Below, in pieces: positions 33,437 through 42,744 of a DNA stretch of 64,000 nt; within the stretch, counting starts at the first letter, position 1, and each line of letters begins with the position of its first letter. The position numbers and the translations under genes were made by a program. Source of the DNA: Trichothermofontia sp964536415 (GTDB lineage: Bacteria; Cyanobacteriota; Cyanobacteriia; B231); the NCBI GenBank assembly GCA_964536415.1, contig CAZHXN010000001.1, positions 77,438 to 141,437 of the forward strand, read 5' to 3'. The notes under the pieces are model-generated. The model searched no databases, had not been told where the DNA came from, and saw nothing but the letters and a program-made list of their open reading frames with translations.

Positions 33437-34087
33437 CTAAAACTTTTGGCCGATCGCGCCCCCCTCCTGAGCACCATAGGCTTGCCATGCCAGATCCACT
33501 AGGCCGTTGACGATCGCGCTGGCAACGATCGCATTCCCCTTACGCCCCTCGATCCGAATATGGGGGATCAGGGAGTCCTTGAGACGTTCTTTCGCCTCCT
33601 CAATATCCACAAAGGCAGCAGGTGTGCCAATCACTAGGGCCGGACGGATCACCTCCTGCTCGATCAGTTGCACCAAACTGGTCAGGGCCGTTTGCGCCTG
33701 CCCAACGACGAAAATCCCCTCCGGATAGCGACGCGCCAGCGTTTCAATCCCCCAGGCCGCCTTGGTCTTGCCCTTTTGGGGCCGGGTGAGGGCCTCCATA
33801 CTGCAATAGACCGGATTGGCAAAGGTATTTTGGATATAGGGCGCAATACTGACCTGCACCAGGGGGACATCGACGATGATCGTACTGCGGGCTGCGAGGG
33901 CTGCGGCTCCCGACTGGAGAGCTTGATCCGAGAAGCGAATCAGCGATTTATATTCAAAGTCAGCCGTGGCATAGATGACCCGCCGGACAATTTCATATTC
34001 CGAAGGCGAAAAGGCATGTTGACCAATTTCCTGGTCAATGAGGGCAAGACTTTGGGCATCTGTGGTATGCCATTCCATGTGTGACAC
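33437..34087 (-). CDS. cobH: Precorrin-8X methylmutase
   Basis: Converts precorrin-8X (or the cobalt form) to hydrogenobyrinate/cobyrinate during cobalamin synthesis by moving a methyl group from C11 to C12. Visible family features: VIYATADFEYKSLIRFS near residue 38, STIIVDVPLVQVSI and YCSMEALTRPQKGKTKAAWG near 95, and VVGQAQTALTSLVQLI plus VIGTPAAFVD near 150. Length 216 is normal. No riboswitch was seen upstream, and the other cobalamin genes are not local. The gene is convergent with the acyltransferase. Confidence 0.93.
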   Translation of the reverse strand: MSHMEWHTTDAQSLALIDQEIGQHAFSPSEYEIVRRVIYATADFEYKSLIRFSDQALQSGAAALAARSTIIVDVPLVQVSIAPYIQNTFANPVYCSMEALTRPQKGKTKAAWGIETLARRYPEGIFVVGQAQTALTSLVQLIEQEVIRPALVIGTPAAFVDIEEAKERLKDSLIPHIRIEGRKGNAIVASAIVNGLVDLAWQAYGAQEGGAIGQKF

Positions 34088-34321
34088 GATCGCGACCTGC
34101 TCCCTAGGGATCAGCTTACAGGGTATACCATTTTTTACCGTTGCTCTAGCAGCGCTCAGGAGTTTAGGGCGGCGGCGGACTCTAGCCCTGATCCCAGAGA
34201 ATTCGGTACGATCACCCTTCGTTTGGCCATTATGGCAGACGGGCCAAAGGGCAAACGGGCGCGATCGCCCAGTCCGATGACGAATTCGCTAGGCTGGGGA
34301 TGTGCCCCAAGGGAAAGTGCC

Positions 34322-35428
34322 ATGTCCATTAAAAAGCCATTGATTCTGCTGGCCAGTCTGGCTTGCCTGCTCACCCTGCTGGTCAGTTGCCAGGGAGCAC
34401 GACTCAATCAGGCGGCGGCTGATAGTCCTGCGGCTTCCCTAACTGGCACCTCGACGATCGCCGCCGAGAATACCACCCAGATCGCGGCGGCGACCGAAAC
34501 TGCCCCCCCTTACGAGGGCTTCCGCCTGGGCCTGCCGATCGATTGCCAGATTGGTGATTCCTGTTTTGTGTTGCTCTATCCCGATCGTGACCCCAGTCCA
34601 GCGGCAACTGACGTGGGCTGTGGCCAGCTCACCTACGATGGCCATGACGGCACCGATTTTGCGATTCCCAGTATGAATGCCCAGGTAAGGGTGGTAGCAG
34701 CGGCACCGGGGCAGGTGCTGCGGGTGCGGGATGGCGTCGTTGATCGCCTGGTTGAGGGCGATACCGATAAGGCTGCGATCGAGGGCACGGAATGTGGCAA
34801 TGGCATGGTCATCCAACACGCCGATGGCTGGGAAACCCAATACTGCCACCTCCGCCAGGGGAGTGTTCGGGTCAAACCCGGAGATCAAGTGCAGGCGGGA
34901 ACGCCCCTAGGTTTGGTCGGGATGTCGGGAATGGCCTCTTTCCCCCACGTCCACCTGAGTGTGCGCCATCAGGCCCAGGCGATCGATCCCTTTGTCGGGC
35001 CGGATGCTGGCCCCGGCTGTCAGGTCGATCGGCGGCCCCTGTGGCAACCGGCCCTGCCCTATCAACCCACGGGCCTTGTCCGCGCCGGCTTTTCCACCCG
35101 GCCCCCGGATATCAAAGCCGTCTGGGAGGGGGAATTTACCGACACGCAGCTAGCAGCCAACGTCCCGGCCCTGATCTTTTGGGTGCAGTCCTACGGGCTG
35201 GAAGCCGGGGATATGGAAGAGATGCGCCTCTTTGACCCCAACGGCAAAGCTGTGGTGGACCAGCGCCAACCCCGCGATCGCGCCAACCGACTCTACCTCG
35301 GTTTTGTGGGTAAACGCGTGCGCCCGGAAGCCCCCCTCCAACCCGGAACCTGGCGCGGCGAGTACCGTCTAACCCGCCAAGGCAAGGTGCTAATTGAGGT
35401 GAAACGCACCCTAACGGTGACGGGTTAG
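34322..35428 (+). CDS. M23-type peptidase lipoprotein
   Basis: A predicted lipoprotein with a lipobox LVSC at residue 23 (hydrophobic LLASLACLLTLLVSC), so it is anchored in the outer or inner membrane. The LytM/M23 domain follows at about 110-230, with GHDGTDFAIP (the HxxxD metal ligand) and HVHLSV (HxH) both retained, so it should be an active zinc peptidoglycan endopeptidase. The C-terminal 120 residues contain no family I recognise. ATG 34322 is chosen because it starts the signal sequence; the frame runs back to 34223. Confidence 0.9.
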   Translation: MSIKKPLILLASLACLLTLLVSCQGARLNQAAADSPAASLTGTSTIAAENTTQIAAATETAPPYEGFRLGLPIDCQIGDSCFVLLYPDRDPSPAATDVGCGQLTYDGHDGTDFAIPSMNAQVRVVAAAPGQVLRVRDGVVDRLVEGDTDKAAIEGTECGNGMVIQHADGWETQYCHLRQGSVRVKPGDQVQAGTPLGLVGMSGMASFPHVHLSVRHQAQAIDPFVGPDAGPGCQVDRRPLWQPALPYQPTGLVRAGFSTRPPDIKAVWEGEFTDTQLAANVPALIFWVQSYGLEAGDMEEMRLFDPNGKAVVDQRQPRDRANRLYLGFVGKRVRPEAPLQPGTWRGEYRLTRQGKVLIEVKRTLTVTG

Positions 35429-35668
35429 GGTCGTCTTGCCCGATCGTCATCGCCCCGAATTTAAATTTTTCTCCCGAATTTAAATCGTCATCCTGTGCAG
35501 TTGAATACAGTTCTCCCGGAGGGAGCCGCTAAGGTGTTAGGCATTAATACACGGGCAATTTGTTGCTTTTTGTTAATTTAGGTGACAATTGGTGAAGATT
35601 CACCATGCGGGGGAATGCCCCGTGGCTTGCTTGCTTACACGCCTGCCCATCTCAATGAGGGAACTGTA

Positions 35669-36208
35669 GTGTCTCGATCTATTCCATCTTTGCAACTAAC
35701 CGATGAACAATTGGTGGCGAGTTTTTTCCAGCGCTCGGCAGGTCAGTGGCGATCGGAGCGTCGCTACTACACGCTGCCAGCTGGGGAAACCCAGGAACTG
35801 GTGAGTTTGATCCAGGTTCGCTTTTTGTCCCAGGGCAGTCCGGAGTTAATCCACCTCGCGGCATTGCACCATCTCCCGGATCGTGCCAGTTTGAGTTGTG
35901 GTGCGGAAGTCATCTGGGAGAGTGCCTTGGCGGTGTCGGGGCGGCCCCAGTCAGAAGGTTCAACGGTTTTTGGGGTAGCGGGCAATATTTTGTACCGCGA
36001 TCGCGGCTTTGCGACCACGAAACCGGTAACTGCCAGCTTCTACTTCCCCATCCCCGATAGCTTTTGCCTGCGCACCGAGTACAAGGGGTCCGTCTTTGAG
36101 GAAGAAATTAAGCTGATCGGTCAGCAGTACCGCACCCGGCAAACCGTGATTTCGCGATCGGGTGAACAGGTGATGATCGGCCAGTACTTGGAAAAGCGCC
36201 TTGTGTAG
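35669..36208 (+). CDS. Phycobiliprotein lyase, CpcS/CpeS family, second paralogue
   Basis: A second lyase of the CpcS/CpeS family, distinct from the one at 4922-5506. It has FFQRSAGQWRSERRYYTL near residue 17, GSTVFGVAGNILYRDRGFATTK near 95, CLRTEYKGSVFEEEIKLIG, and a C-terminal RTRQTVISRSGEQVMIGQYL, as in the second branch (CpeU/CpcU-like). Two different branches in one genome allow heterodimer formation or different substrate sites. The start used is GTG 35669 with GAGG about 8 bases upstream. Single gene. Confidence 0.88.
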   Translation: MSRSIPSLQLTDEQLVASFFQRSAGQWRSERRYYTLPAGETQELVSLIQVRFLSQGSPELIHLAALHHLPDRASLSCGAEVIWESALAVSGRPQSEGSTVFGVAGNILYRDRGFATTKPVTASFYFPIPDSFCLRTEYKGSVFEEEIKLIGQQYRTRQTVISRSGEQVMIGQYLEKRLV

Positions 36209-36443
36209 ACTCTTTGTGCAGACTCTGGCGATCGCCGTGAGGCTAGTGGGTGGGCATCAGGCCTGCCTTTTGTATGGAGTGAGGAGTGAGATTTGAATGG
36301 AGTGAGATTTGAATGTTAAGTGGGTGTCGTTGGGTGTGGTTCTACTTTCCAGCTTTGCCAGCGGTGTGGGCGTCCCCCCTAGCCCGTAGGATGGAAACTG
36401 TCATCCATCACAAGCAGCGACTAACGCAAGCGAATTCAAGTTT

Positions 36444-37133
36444 ATGAGTGCAGTTGACGATAAGACGATCGTTCGCGACTATTTCAATGCCACCGGGTTC
36501 GATCGCTGGCAACGGATTTATGGGGATGGGGAGGTTAATCGGGTCCAACTCGACATCCGCCAAGGCCACCAGCAAACCGTGGAGCGGGTGCTCACCTGGT
36601 TACAAGCTGATGGCAACCTCAAGGATCTATCGATCTGCGATGCGGGCTGTGGGGTCGGTAGCCTCAGCATTCCCCTGGCTGCCGCCGGGGCAAAGGTCTA
36701 TGCCACGGATATTTCCGAAAAAATGACGACGGAAGCTTGGCAACGGGCTACCGCGATCCTGGACACGATGGATAACCTCAAGTTTGTGGTTCAAGATCTA
36801 GAAACCCTGGGCGGGCGATACCATACGGTGATTTGTCTGGATGTGTTGATCCACTATCCCCAGGAGCATGCGATCACCATGATCGAACACCTTGCCTCCC
36901 TGGCTGAATCCCGCCTGATCTTCAGCTTTGCGCCCAAGACCTTTTGGCTGAGCATCCTGAAAAAAGTAGGTGAGTTTTTCCCCGGCCCCAGCAAAACCAC
37001 CCGCGCCTATCAACACAACGAAGCCGATCTGGTGCGGGAATTAGCTGCGCGGGGCTGGCGCGTCGAACGCAATGCCATGATCCAGACCCGCTTTTATTTT
37101 TCCCGCCTGCTGGAAGCGGTGCGGGCGGACTAA
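36444..37133 (+). CDS. chlM: Magnesium-protoporphyrin IX O-methyltransferase
   Basis: Transfers a methyl group from S-adenosylmethionine to Mg-protoporphyrin IX, the second committed step of chlorophyll synthesis. The DAGCGVGSLSIPLA motif near residue 67 binds SAM. Other hallmark stretches are DYFNATGFDRWQRIYG at residue 12 and FSFAPKTFWLSILKKVGEFFPG near 155. The 229-residue length is normal. Start ATG 36444; a weak ribosome-binding site upstream. No other chl gene is adjacent. Confidence 0.95.
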   Translation: MSAVDDKTIVRDYFNATGFDRWQRIYGDGEVNRVQLDIRQGHQQTVERVLTWLQADGNLKDLSICDAGCGVGSLSIPLAAAGAKVYATDISEKMTTEAWQRATAILDTMDNLKFVVQDLETLGGRYHTVICLDVLIHYPQEHAITMIEHLASLAESRLIFSFAPKTFWLSILKKVGEFFPGPSKTTRAYQHNEADLVRELAARGWRVERNAMIQTRFYFSRLLEAVRAD

Positions 37134-37403
37134 CCCAGACTGCATGAGGAAACCAGGGCACTGGTTAGCCGATTTTCGGTAAGTCGGTGTGGGAGATAGG
37201 CGTGAGGAGGGAGGAGTGGGGAGTGAGGGAAACTAAGTGACTATCTCTGTTCTCTTTTCTCTCTCCTTGTGAAAGGAGAAGGGATTTGTCAATCCACCAG
37301 GTCTAACCAAGCCCCTCATCTGGGGAACAATACGATCTGCTAGGTCTACCCCAGTGGCAAGGTGATTGTGTCCCCCCAGCAGAGTGTAACGGAAATCGCT
37401 GCC

Positions 37404-37625
37404 CTAGAGCTTGATACGAACTATGTCGTTGTAGGTTTCAACTGGAGAGGGTCCCCGATTGAGTAGTACAGCAGCCGAGCCTCCAAACGGCTCACAATAG
37501 TGGGTCGCTTGGGGCAATAAAGGAAGCAACCAGGTTAGGTGATTAAATTTTCCACCGTACCACCCAAATGCGATTACCTTGCCGATTTGCTTTCCCAACG
37601 TTGACTCTGGAGAAGAAGCATACAC
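37404..37625 (-). pseudogene. Dam-type DNA adenine methylase, N-terminal remnant
   Basis: The 73-residue frame keeps only the start of a D12-class N6-adenine methyltransferase: VIAFGWYGGKFNHLTWLLP (the FxGGK SAM-binding motif X) and YCEPFGGSAAVLLNR (motif I FxGG) and SPVETYNDI. The following catalytic DPPY part and target recognition domain are absent. It is a truncated relic beside intergenic repeats. Confidence 0.75.
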
Positions 37626-37710
37626 GAACTAATGCCCTTGAGATGGGGGTCGTTTGAAAACTTTATGCTCAACTATGCTCAACCAGTGGTTTCGGATACC
37701 GTCCTACAGA

Positions 37711-37784
37711 TACAGCCTTTACCTCAATCATAAGGTACAGTCTTTACCTTAACGCTGTACTGAGTAACTTAGGTAAAGGCTGTA
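37711..37784. repeat. 74-bp hairpin element with TACAGCCTTT ends
   Basis: A perfect 14-bp inverted repeat TACAGCCTTTACCT (37711-37724) and AGGTAAAGGCTGTA (37771-37784). Inside, TACAGTCTTTACCT at 37736 repeats the left arm directly with one change. The end sequence TACAGCCTTT is shared with the R2 elements, so this may be a shorter relative. It lies downstream of hisB (minus strand), so terminator activity is also possible. Confidence 0.7.
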
Positions 37785-37825
37785 ACTTAAAGCTAGCTAG
37801 CTCCATATTACCCAACCCAAAGGGT

Positions 37826-38461
37826 CTACAGAACTCCTTTGGAGCTAGGGATGGCATCTGCCCGGCGCGGATCAAGCGCTACCGCCAGCCGCAGGGAGCG
37901 GGCAAAGGCTTTAAAGGTGGCTTCAATAATATGGTGCGAATTGATGCCGTCCAGTTGGCGAATATGTAGGGTCATTTGGCTGTGGTTGACCAGGGCCACG
38001 AAGAATTCCCGTACTAATTGGGTATCGTAGGTCCCCACCCGCTCGGTGGGAATTTTCAGCCCATAGCTCAGGTGGGGCCGCCCGGAAAAATCCAGGGCAA
38101 CCTGGATCAGCGCCTCATCCAGAGGAGCCAGAAAGTTGCCAAACCGCACAATGCCTTTGCGATCGCCGAGGGCCTGATGCAATGCCTGTCCTAGGGTAAT
38201 CCCCACGTCCTCGTTAGTGTGGTGGTCATCAATATGGAGATCGCCGTCGGCTTGAATTTCCAGGTCAATCAGGCCGTGGGAGGCGATCTGGTGCAGCATG
38301 TGATCCAGAAAGGGAATGCCGGTCTGGGCGTTACATTGGCCGGTGCCATCCAGGTTAATGGTCACAAATACATCGGTTTCGCCTGTGGTACGGCACACCG
38401 TGGCCGTGCGATCGCGTTCGGACAGGAGCAACGAGGCGGGGGGACGATCGTGGGTTTGCAT
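37826..38461 (-). CDS. hisB: Imidazoleglycerol-phosphate dehydratase
   Basis: Sixth step of histidine biosynthesis, forming imidazole acetol phosphate. Two metal-binding His clusters are visible: DHMLHQIASHG near residue 53 and HHTNEDVGITLG near 79, then SHHIIEATFKAFARSLRLA near 175. Monofunctional form of 211 residues, unlike the bifunctional enterobacterial HisB. Divergent from the anion transporter. Confidence 0.97.
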   Translation of the reverse strand: MQTHDRPPASLLLSERDRTATVCRTTGETDVFVTINLDGTGQCNAQTGIPFLDHMLHQIASHGLIDLEIQADGDLHIDDHHTNEDVGITLGQALHQALGDRKGIVRFGNFLAPLDEALIQVALDFSGRPHLSYGLKIPTERVGTYDTQLVREFFVALVNHSQMTLHIRQLDGINSHHIIEATFKAFARSLRLAVALDPRRADAIPSSKGVL

Positions 38462-38591
38462 AGGGTAAGGTGGGGGTGCAATTGAGTACTTCAGCTGAGT
38501 ATGCGACTATTCTAAGCGTTGACTGAATCAATCACGGATACGGGAGCGATTCCCGCTGGTGATATCCGCCTCGCAACCGGCTACTTTGGAG

Positions 38592-39821
38592 ATGTCCAAC
38601 GCGCTCACTGGGCTACAAGTTATCGTAGTGGCACTCAGCTATGTTGCTCTGGGGATTGGTTCGGTGCCGGGATTGCGCATGAATCGGGCTACGATCGCCC
38701 TAGTCAGTGCGGCGCTGTTGATTGGGTTGGGAACGCTGAGTTTAGAGGCAGCTTGGCAGGCGATCGATGCCAACACGATCGTGTTTTTGCTAAGCATGAT
38801 GGTGGTCAATGCCTACCTATCCTATGCGGGTTTTTTCAATCTGGCGCTCCTCTCCCTGCTGCGCTTAACCCGTAGTCCCTTTGGTTTGTTGGGGGTACTC
38901 ACGGTGGGTACGGGCCTCCTTTCGGCGGTCTTCCTCAACGATACCCTGGCCCTGGTCAGTACACCCCTGACGTTGCAACTGACGCGATCGCTCAAGCTCA
39001 ATCCTATTCCCTACCTGTTGGCGATCGCTGGGGCGACCAATATCGGCTCCCTGGCAACCCTGAGCGGCAATCCCCAGAATATCCTGGTGGGTGCGTTCTC
39101 CGGGATTGGCTATCTGGACTTTGCCCAGGCATTGGTGCCGGTGGCGATCGTCGGGTTAGGCATCCAACTGGGGTTACTATGGCTGCTCTACCCGGAGGTG
39201 CGATCGCTGGCTCCCTGCACCTTCCCAGAATTACTGCGCTGGCGCTACCATCGCGCCCTGCTCGTGAAAACGCTGATCATCACCGGTTTGCTCCTGAGCG
39301 CGTTTGTGGTGGGCCTCCCGCTGGGGGAATCGGCGTTTTTAGCCGCCGCCGCCCTGTTAGTCACCCGGCGGATTAAGCCAGATCGTGTCTTGCAGCAGGT
39401 GGACTGGTCCTTGCTGGTGTTGTTTTCGGGCCTGTTTATCCTGACTGCCTGTGTCCGATCGCTGAGCGTCGCCGCAGCAGCATCGTTTCCCTTATTGACA
39501 GGAGTAGGGGCGTGGGTAGCCCATCCCGTGGGGTTATTGGCGATCACGGTAGGGCTGTCTAATTTGATTTCCAATGTGCCAGCCGTGTTGTTATTGCAGG
39601 GGGCGATCGAGCCGGGGAATACGGAAAGCTGGTTACTCCTAGCGGCTGGCTCCACCCTGGCCGGTAACCTGACCCTGTTCGGCTCCGTTGCCAACCTAAT
39701 TATGGTTGAAGCTGCCGCCTCTGCCGGGTGTACCCTCTCGTTCTGGCAACACCTGCGCTTTGGTTTACCCCTAACCCTGATAACCCTGGCCGTCACCTAC
39801 AACTGGGTCGTGCTGCGGTAG
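38592..39821 (+). CDS. ArsB/NhaD (ion transporter superfamily) anion permease
   Basis: A polytopic inner-membrane protein with about ten to twelve hydrophobic segments, a family motif region NDTLALVSTPLTLQL, then SLATLSGNPQNILVGAFSG (the conserved GxNPQN re-entrant loop near residue 155). A second ligand-loop-like SNVPAVLLLQ occurs near the end. Members transport arsenite, citrate, sulfate or sodium/protons; the substrate cannot be told from sequence. Start ATG 38592 or GTG 38559. Confidence 0.83.
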   Translation: MSNALTGLQVIVVALSYVALGIGSVPGLRMNRATIALVSAALLIGLGTLSLEAAWQAIDANTIVFLLSMMVVNAYLSYAGFFNLALLSLLRLTRSPFGLLGVLTVGTGLLSAVFLNDTLALVSTPLTLQLTRSLKLNPIPYLLAIAGATNIGSLATLSGNPQNILVGAFSGIGYLDFAQALVPVAIVGLGIQLGLLWLLYPEVRSLAPCTFPELLRWRYHRALLVKTLIITGLLLSAFVVGLPLGESAFLAAAALLVTRRIKPDRVLQQVDWSLLVLFSGLFILTACVRSLSVAAAASFPLLTGVGAWVAHPVGLLAITVGLSNLISNVPAVLLLQGAIEPGNTESWLLLAAGSTLAGNLTLFGSVANLIMVEAAASAGCTLSFWQHLRFGLPLTLITLAVTYNWVVLR

Positions 39822-39878
39822 GCAAATTTTTCAGTTGCTTGAAGCGAGTACTATAACCATAAAACTCCACGATGTTGG

Positions 39879-39920
39879 TCGTAACAACTTGAGTTGTTGC
39901 CGGCTAAAGCCAGCACTACA
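39879..39920. repeat. Short dispersed palindromic repeat
   Basis: AACAACTTGAGTTGTT (39883-39898) is a perfect palindrome, followed by GGCTAAAGCC, another. The arrangement GTCGTAACAACTTGAGTTGT is familiar as an intergenic cyanobacterial repeat. It lies between the transporter and the HNH gene. Confidence 0.5.
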
Positions 39921-40077
39921 AACCTTGCCGTGCGTTCTGGCCATTGGGCTAGCGGTTAATATGGGCCGTAAGGCTATACTTTAGGACAAATATACTTTAG
40001 GGCAATTGCTGGTTAGTTGACCTAGAATTGCAAGCGGCAACGGCTCGTTCAGCCGCGTTAATGCAGCCGGGGTAGGT

Positions 40078-40485
40078 ATGAATCCGAATCCTGCTGACAC
40101 AGCGATCGCTCAGCGTGCGAACCATCGTTGTGAGTATTGCAAGGCCCCGGAAGTGGTTTTCAACTTTCCTTTTGAGGTAGAGCATATTGTGCCACTGTCT
40201 CGACAAGGTTCCAATAACGAGGCGAATTTGGCGCTTGCGTGTCGTTCGTGTAACCTGCGCAAAGGCAATCGTATCAGTGGGGTCTCTTCTAGTTCCCAGA
40301 CCGAGGTTTGTTTTTTTCATCCGCGAGTCGAGCAGTGGGATGAGCATTTCCAAGTCAACCATGTCTCAGGGGCAATTCTAGGACGCACTCTGGTTGGAGC
40401 GGTTACCGTTGAGTATTTGGCAATGAACAGCCCTGTCCAGGTGACAGCACGGCAACTCTGGATTCGTTTGGGGTTATTCCCATGA
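40078..40485 (+). CDS. HNH endonuclease
   Basis: A small HNH-type nuclease of 135 residues. The zinc and metal residues are all present: CEYC near residue 19, VEHIVPLSRQGSNNEANLAL (the H and N of HNH) and CRSCNLRKGN near 60. No targeting domain is present, so the DNA target is unknown. Such stand-alone HNH proteins are common in cyanobacteria. ATG 40078 with no clear Shine-Dalgarno sequence. It is on the same strand as ligA, 55 bases before. Confidence 0.88.
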   Translation: MNPNPADTAIAQRANHRCEYCKAPEVVFNFPFEVEHIVPLSRQGSNNEANLALACRSCNLRKGNRISGVSSSSQTEVCFFHPRVEQWDEHFQVNHVSGAILGRTLVGAVTVEYLAMNSPVQVTARQLWIRLGLFP

Positions 40486-40540
40486 CGATGGAGTTCCTGC
40501 CAATGGCAGTAAGCTAGGGGGGTGAGTGCTAAGGGTGACG

Positions 40541-42739
40541 ATGGTGCCGCGATCGACCTCTTCTGACCAAACTGCCTCTTCCCTTGATCCTGCCGCTGCT
40601 GATGCGGCGGTCCGCCAACGGGTGCAGGAACTCCGGCGGCTACTCACGGAGGCCAGCTATGCCTACTATGTTCTGGATGCCCCGATCATGGAGGATAGTG
40701 TCTATGACCGGCTTTATCGCGAACTTCAGGATCTGGAAGTACAACATCCGGATCTGATTACGCCTGACAGTCCAACGCAACGGGTGGGGGAAAAACCGGC
40801 CACGCAATTTACGTCGGTACAACACGCGGTGCCCCTCTATAGTTTGGAGAACGCGTTTAATCTGGAGGAATTTGCAAACTGGCAGGGGCGCTGGCAACGG
40901 GTATTGGGGGCGCAGGCAGGGGGCGATCGCTCACCGTCTACCCCCCAAATGGGCGAGTTTAAGGAGGTTGACGGTTCGGCATCGGATGGGTCTGGGCAAC
41001 TCGCCCCTACCCGATTGACCTTGCCGGATTATGTGTGTGAGCTGAAGATTGATGGGTCGGCGCTGGCACTGACCTATGTAGATGGGGTGCTGGTGCAGGG
41101 AGCAACGCGGGGCGATGGCACGATGGGGGAGGAGATTACCCAGAATGTGCGCACGATTCGGAGTATTCCCCTGCGGTTGCGGGTCGATCATCCGCCGCGA
41201 CGGGTGGAGGTGCGGGGGGAGGCATTTTTGCCGCTGACGGTGTTTAAGCAGATTAACCAGGAACGGGAAGCGGAGGGGCTGCCCTTGTTTGCGAATCCTC
41301 GCAATGCGGCGGCGGGGACGTTACGCCAGTTGGATTCCCGTATTGTGGCTGATCGCAAGCTGGATTTCTTTGCCTATACACTCCATCTGCTGGATGAGGA
41401 AGTGGACCTGCCCCCAACCCAGTGGGACTGCCTGGAACTATTACAGCGATTTGGCTTTCGGGTGAATCCGGAACGCCAACGCTGCCAGGGGTTAGAGGCT
41501 GTGCGGGATTATTACGATCGCTGGGCAACGGCACGGTTCCAGTTGCCCTATCTCACCGATGGGGTGGTGGTGAAGCTGAATTCCCTGGCCCTGCAAGAAC
41601 AATTGGGCTTTACGCAAAAGTTTCCTCGCTGGGCGGTGGCACTGAAGTATCCCGCTGAGGAAGCCCCAACCAAGGTGGAGCGGGTGGTGGTGCAGGTGGG
41701 GCGCACGGGGGCGCTGACGCCCGTGGCGGAGTTTCAGCCGGTGCAGTTGGCGGGGACAACGGTAAGTCGGGCCAGTCTCCATAACCGCGATCGCCTACTG
41801 GAGTTGGATTTGCATCTCGGCGATACGGTGGTGGTGCGCAAGGCGGGAGAAATTATTCCGGAGGTGGTGCGGGTGTTGCCGGAATTGCGGCCCCCCCAGG
41901 CAGAACGGGTGGTCTTGCCCGATCGCTGTCCCGAATGTGGCGAACCCGTGGTGCAACCGGCGGGGGAGGCGGTCACCCGGTGTGTGAATGCGTCCTGTCC
42001 GGCGATCGTGCGGGGGGCGTTGATGCATTGGGCCAGTCGGGATGCTCTCGATATCAATGGGCTGGGGGAAAAGTTGGTGCAGCAATTGGTGGCGGCACAG
42101 CTCGTGCAATCGGTGGCGGATTTATATCAGTTGGAGGCAGAACCCCTGGCCCAGTTGGAGCGCTTGGGACAAAAGTCGGCACAAAAGTTGGTGCAGGCGA
42201 TCGCGGCATCGAAGCAAAAGCCCTGGTCGCGGGTGCTCTACGGGTTGGGGATTCGCCATGTCGGGAGTGTCAATGCCCAGGCATTGGCGGCGGCGTTTCC
42301 GGATGTAACCCAATTGGCAACAACCAGTGTAGAGGCGATCGCGGCGGTCTATGGCATTGGTCCCGAAATTGCCCAATCAGTATACGAGTGGTTCCAGATC
42401 CCGGCCAATCAACACTTAATTGAACGGTTACAGGCAGCAGGCGTGCAGTTGCAGGCGGCGAAGGGTCAGATTGCTCCTGCCAGCAACCCAACCCTAGCGG
42501 GCAAAACCTTTGTAATCACCGGCACGCTACCAACACTGACGCGCGAGGAGGCCAAGGCATTGATTCAGGCGGCAGGGGGTAAGGTCACGGAGTCAGTGAG
42601 CCGCAAGACGCATTATCTAGTGGTGGGGGAAAACGCAGGATCGAAGCTGACGAAGGCGCAGGGGTTGGGGATTCCCTGTTTGACGGAGGCGGATTTGTTG
42701 GCGCTGATGGGGGATGTCGATCGGGAAAGACAAGACTAA
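40541..42739 (+). CDS. ligA: NAD-dependent DNA ligase, with unusual insertion
   Basis: Joins Okazaki fragments and repair nicks using NAD. Domains in order: Ia (YYVLDAPIMEDSVYDRLY), adenylation domain with catalytic lysine in CELKIDGSALALTY (about residue 169), OB domain (VVVQVGRTGALTPVAEFQ), zinc finger (CPECGEPVV...CVNASCPA), HhH and a BRCT domain (GKTFVITGTLP) to the end. E. coli LigA has its lysine at 115; here the N-terminus is longer and a 30-residue low-complexity insert (PSTPQMGEFKEVDGSASDGS) precedes CELKIDG. The insert corresponds to a repeat-like segment at 40951-41006. All catalytic motifs are intact. ATG 40541 follows AAGGG; GTG 40526 is an alternative. Confidence 0.95.
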   Translation: MVPRSTSSDQTASSLDPAAADAAVRQRVQELRRLLTEASYAYYVLDAPIMEDSVYDRLYRELQDLEVQHPDLITPDSPTQRVGEKPATQFTSVQHAVPLYSLENAFNLEEFANWQGRWQRVLGAQAGGDRSPSTPQMGEFKEVDGSASDGSGQLAPTRLTLPDYVCELKIDGSALALTYVDGVLVQGATRGDGTMGEEITQNVRTIRSIPLRLRVDHPPRRVEVRGEAFLPLTVFKQINQEREAEGLPLFANPRNAAAGTLRQLDSRIVADRKLDFFAYTLHLLDEEVDLPPTQWDCLELLQRFGFRVNPERQRCQGLEAVRDYYDRWATARFQLPYLTDGVVVKLNSLALQEQLGFTQKFPRWAVALKYPAEEAPTKVERVVVQVGRTGALTPVAEFQPVQLAGTTVSRASLHNRDRLLELDLHLGDTVVVRKAGEIIPEVVRVLPELRPPQAERVVLPDRCPECGEPVVQPAGEAVTRCVNASCPAIVRGALMHWASRDALDINGLGEKLVQQLVAAQLVQSVADLYQLEAEPLAQLERLGQKSAQKLVQAIAASKQKPWSRVLYGLGIRHVGSVNAQALAAAFPDVTQLATTSVEAIAAVYGIGPEIAQSVYEWFQIPANQHLIERLQAAGVQLQAAKGQIAPASNPTLAGKTFVITGTLPTLTREEAKALIQAAGGKVTESVSRKTHYLVVGENAGSKLTKAQGLGIPCLTEADLLALMGDVDRERQD
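40951..41006. repeat. Repeat-like insert with 9-bp inverted ends in ligA
   Basis: GGGCGAGTT (40951-40959) and AACTCGCCC (40998-41006) are inverted copies separated by 38 bases, in frame inside ligA. The outer flank is CCCCTACC on the right; similar GTAGGGGCGAGTT ends occur in small intergenic repeats of other cyanobacteria (from memory). No other copy was noticed in this window. Confidence 0.6.
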
Positions 42740-42744
42740 TGGGT

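Noticed and set aside
33437..34087. Cobalamin riboswitch near cobH
   Set aside because: The upstream region (34088-34300) does not show the B12-box GCCACTG or the expected stem set.
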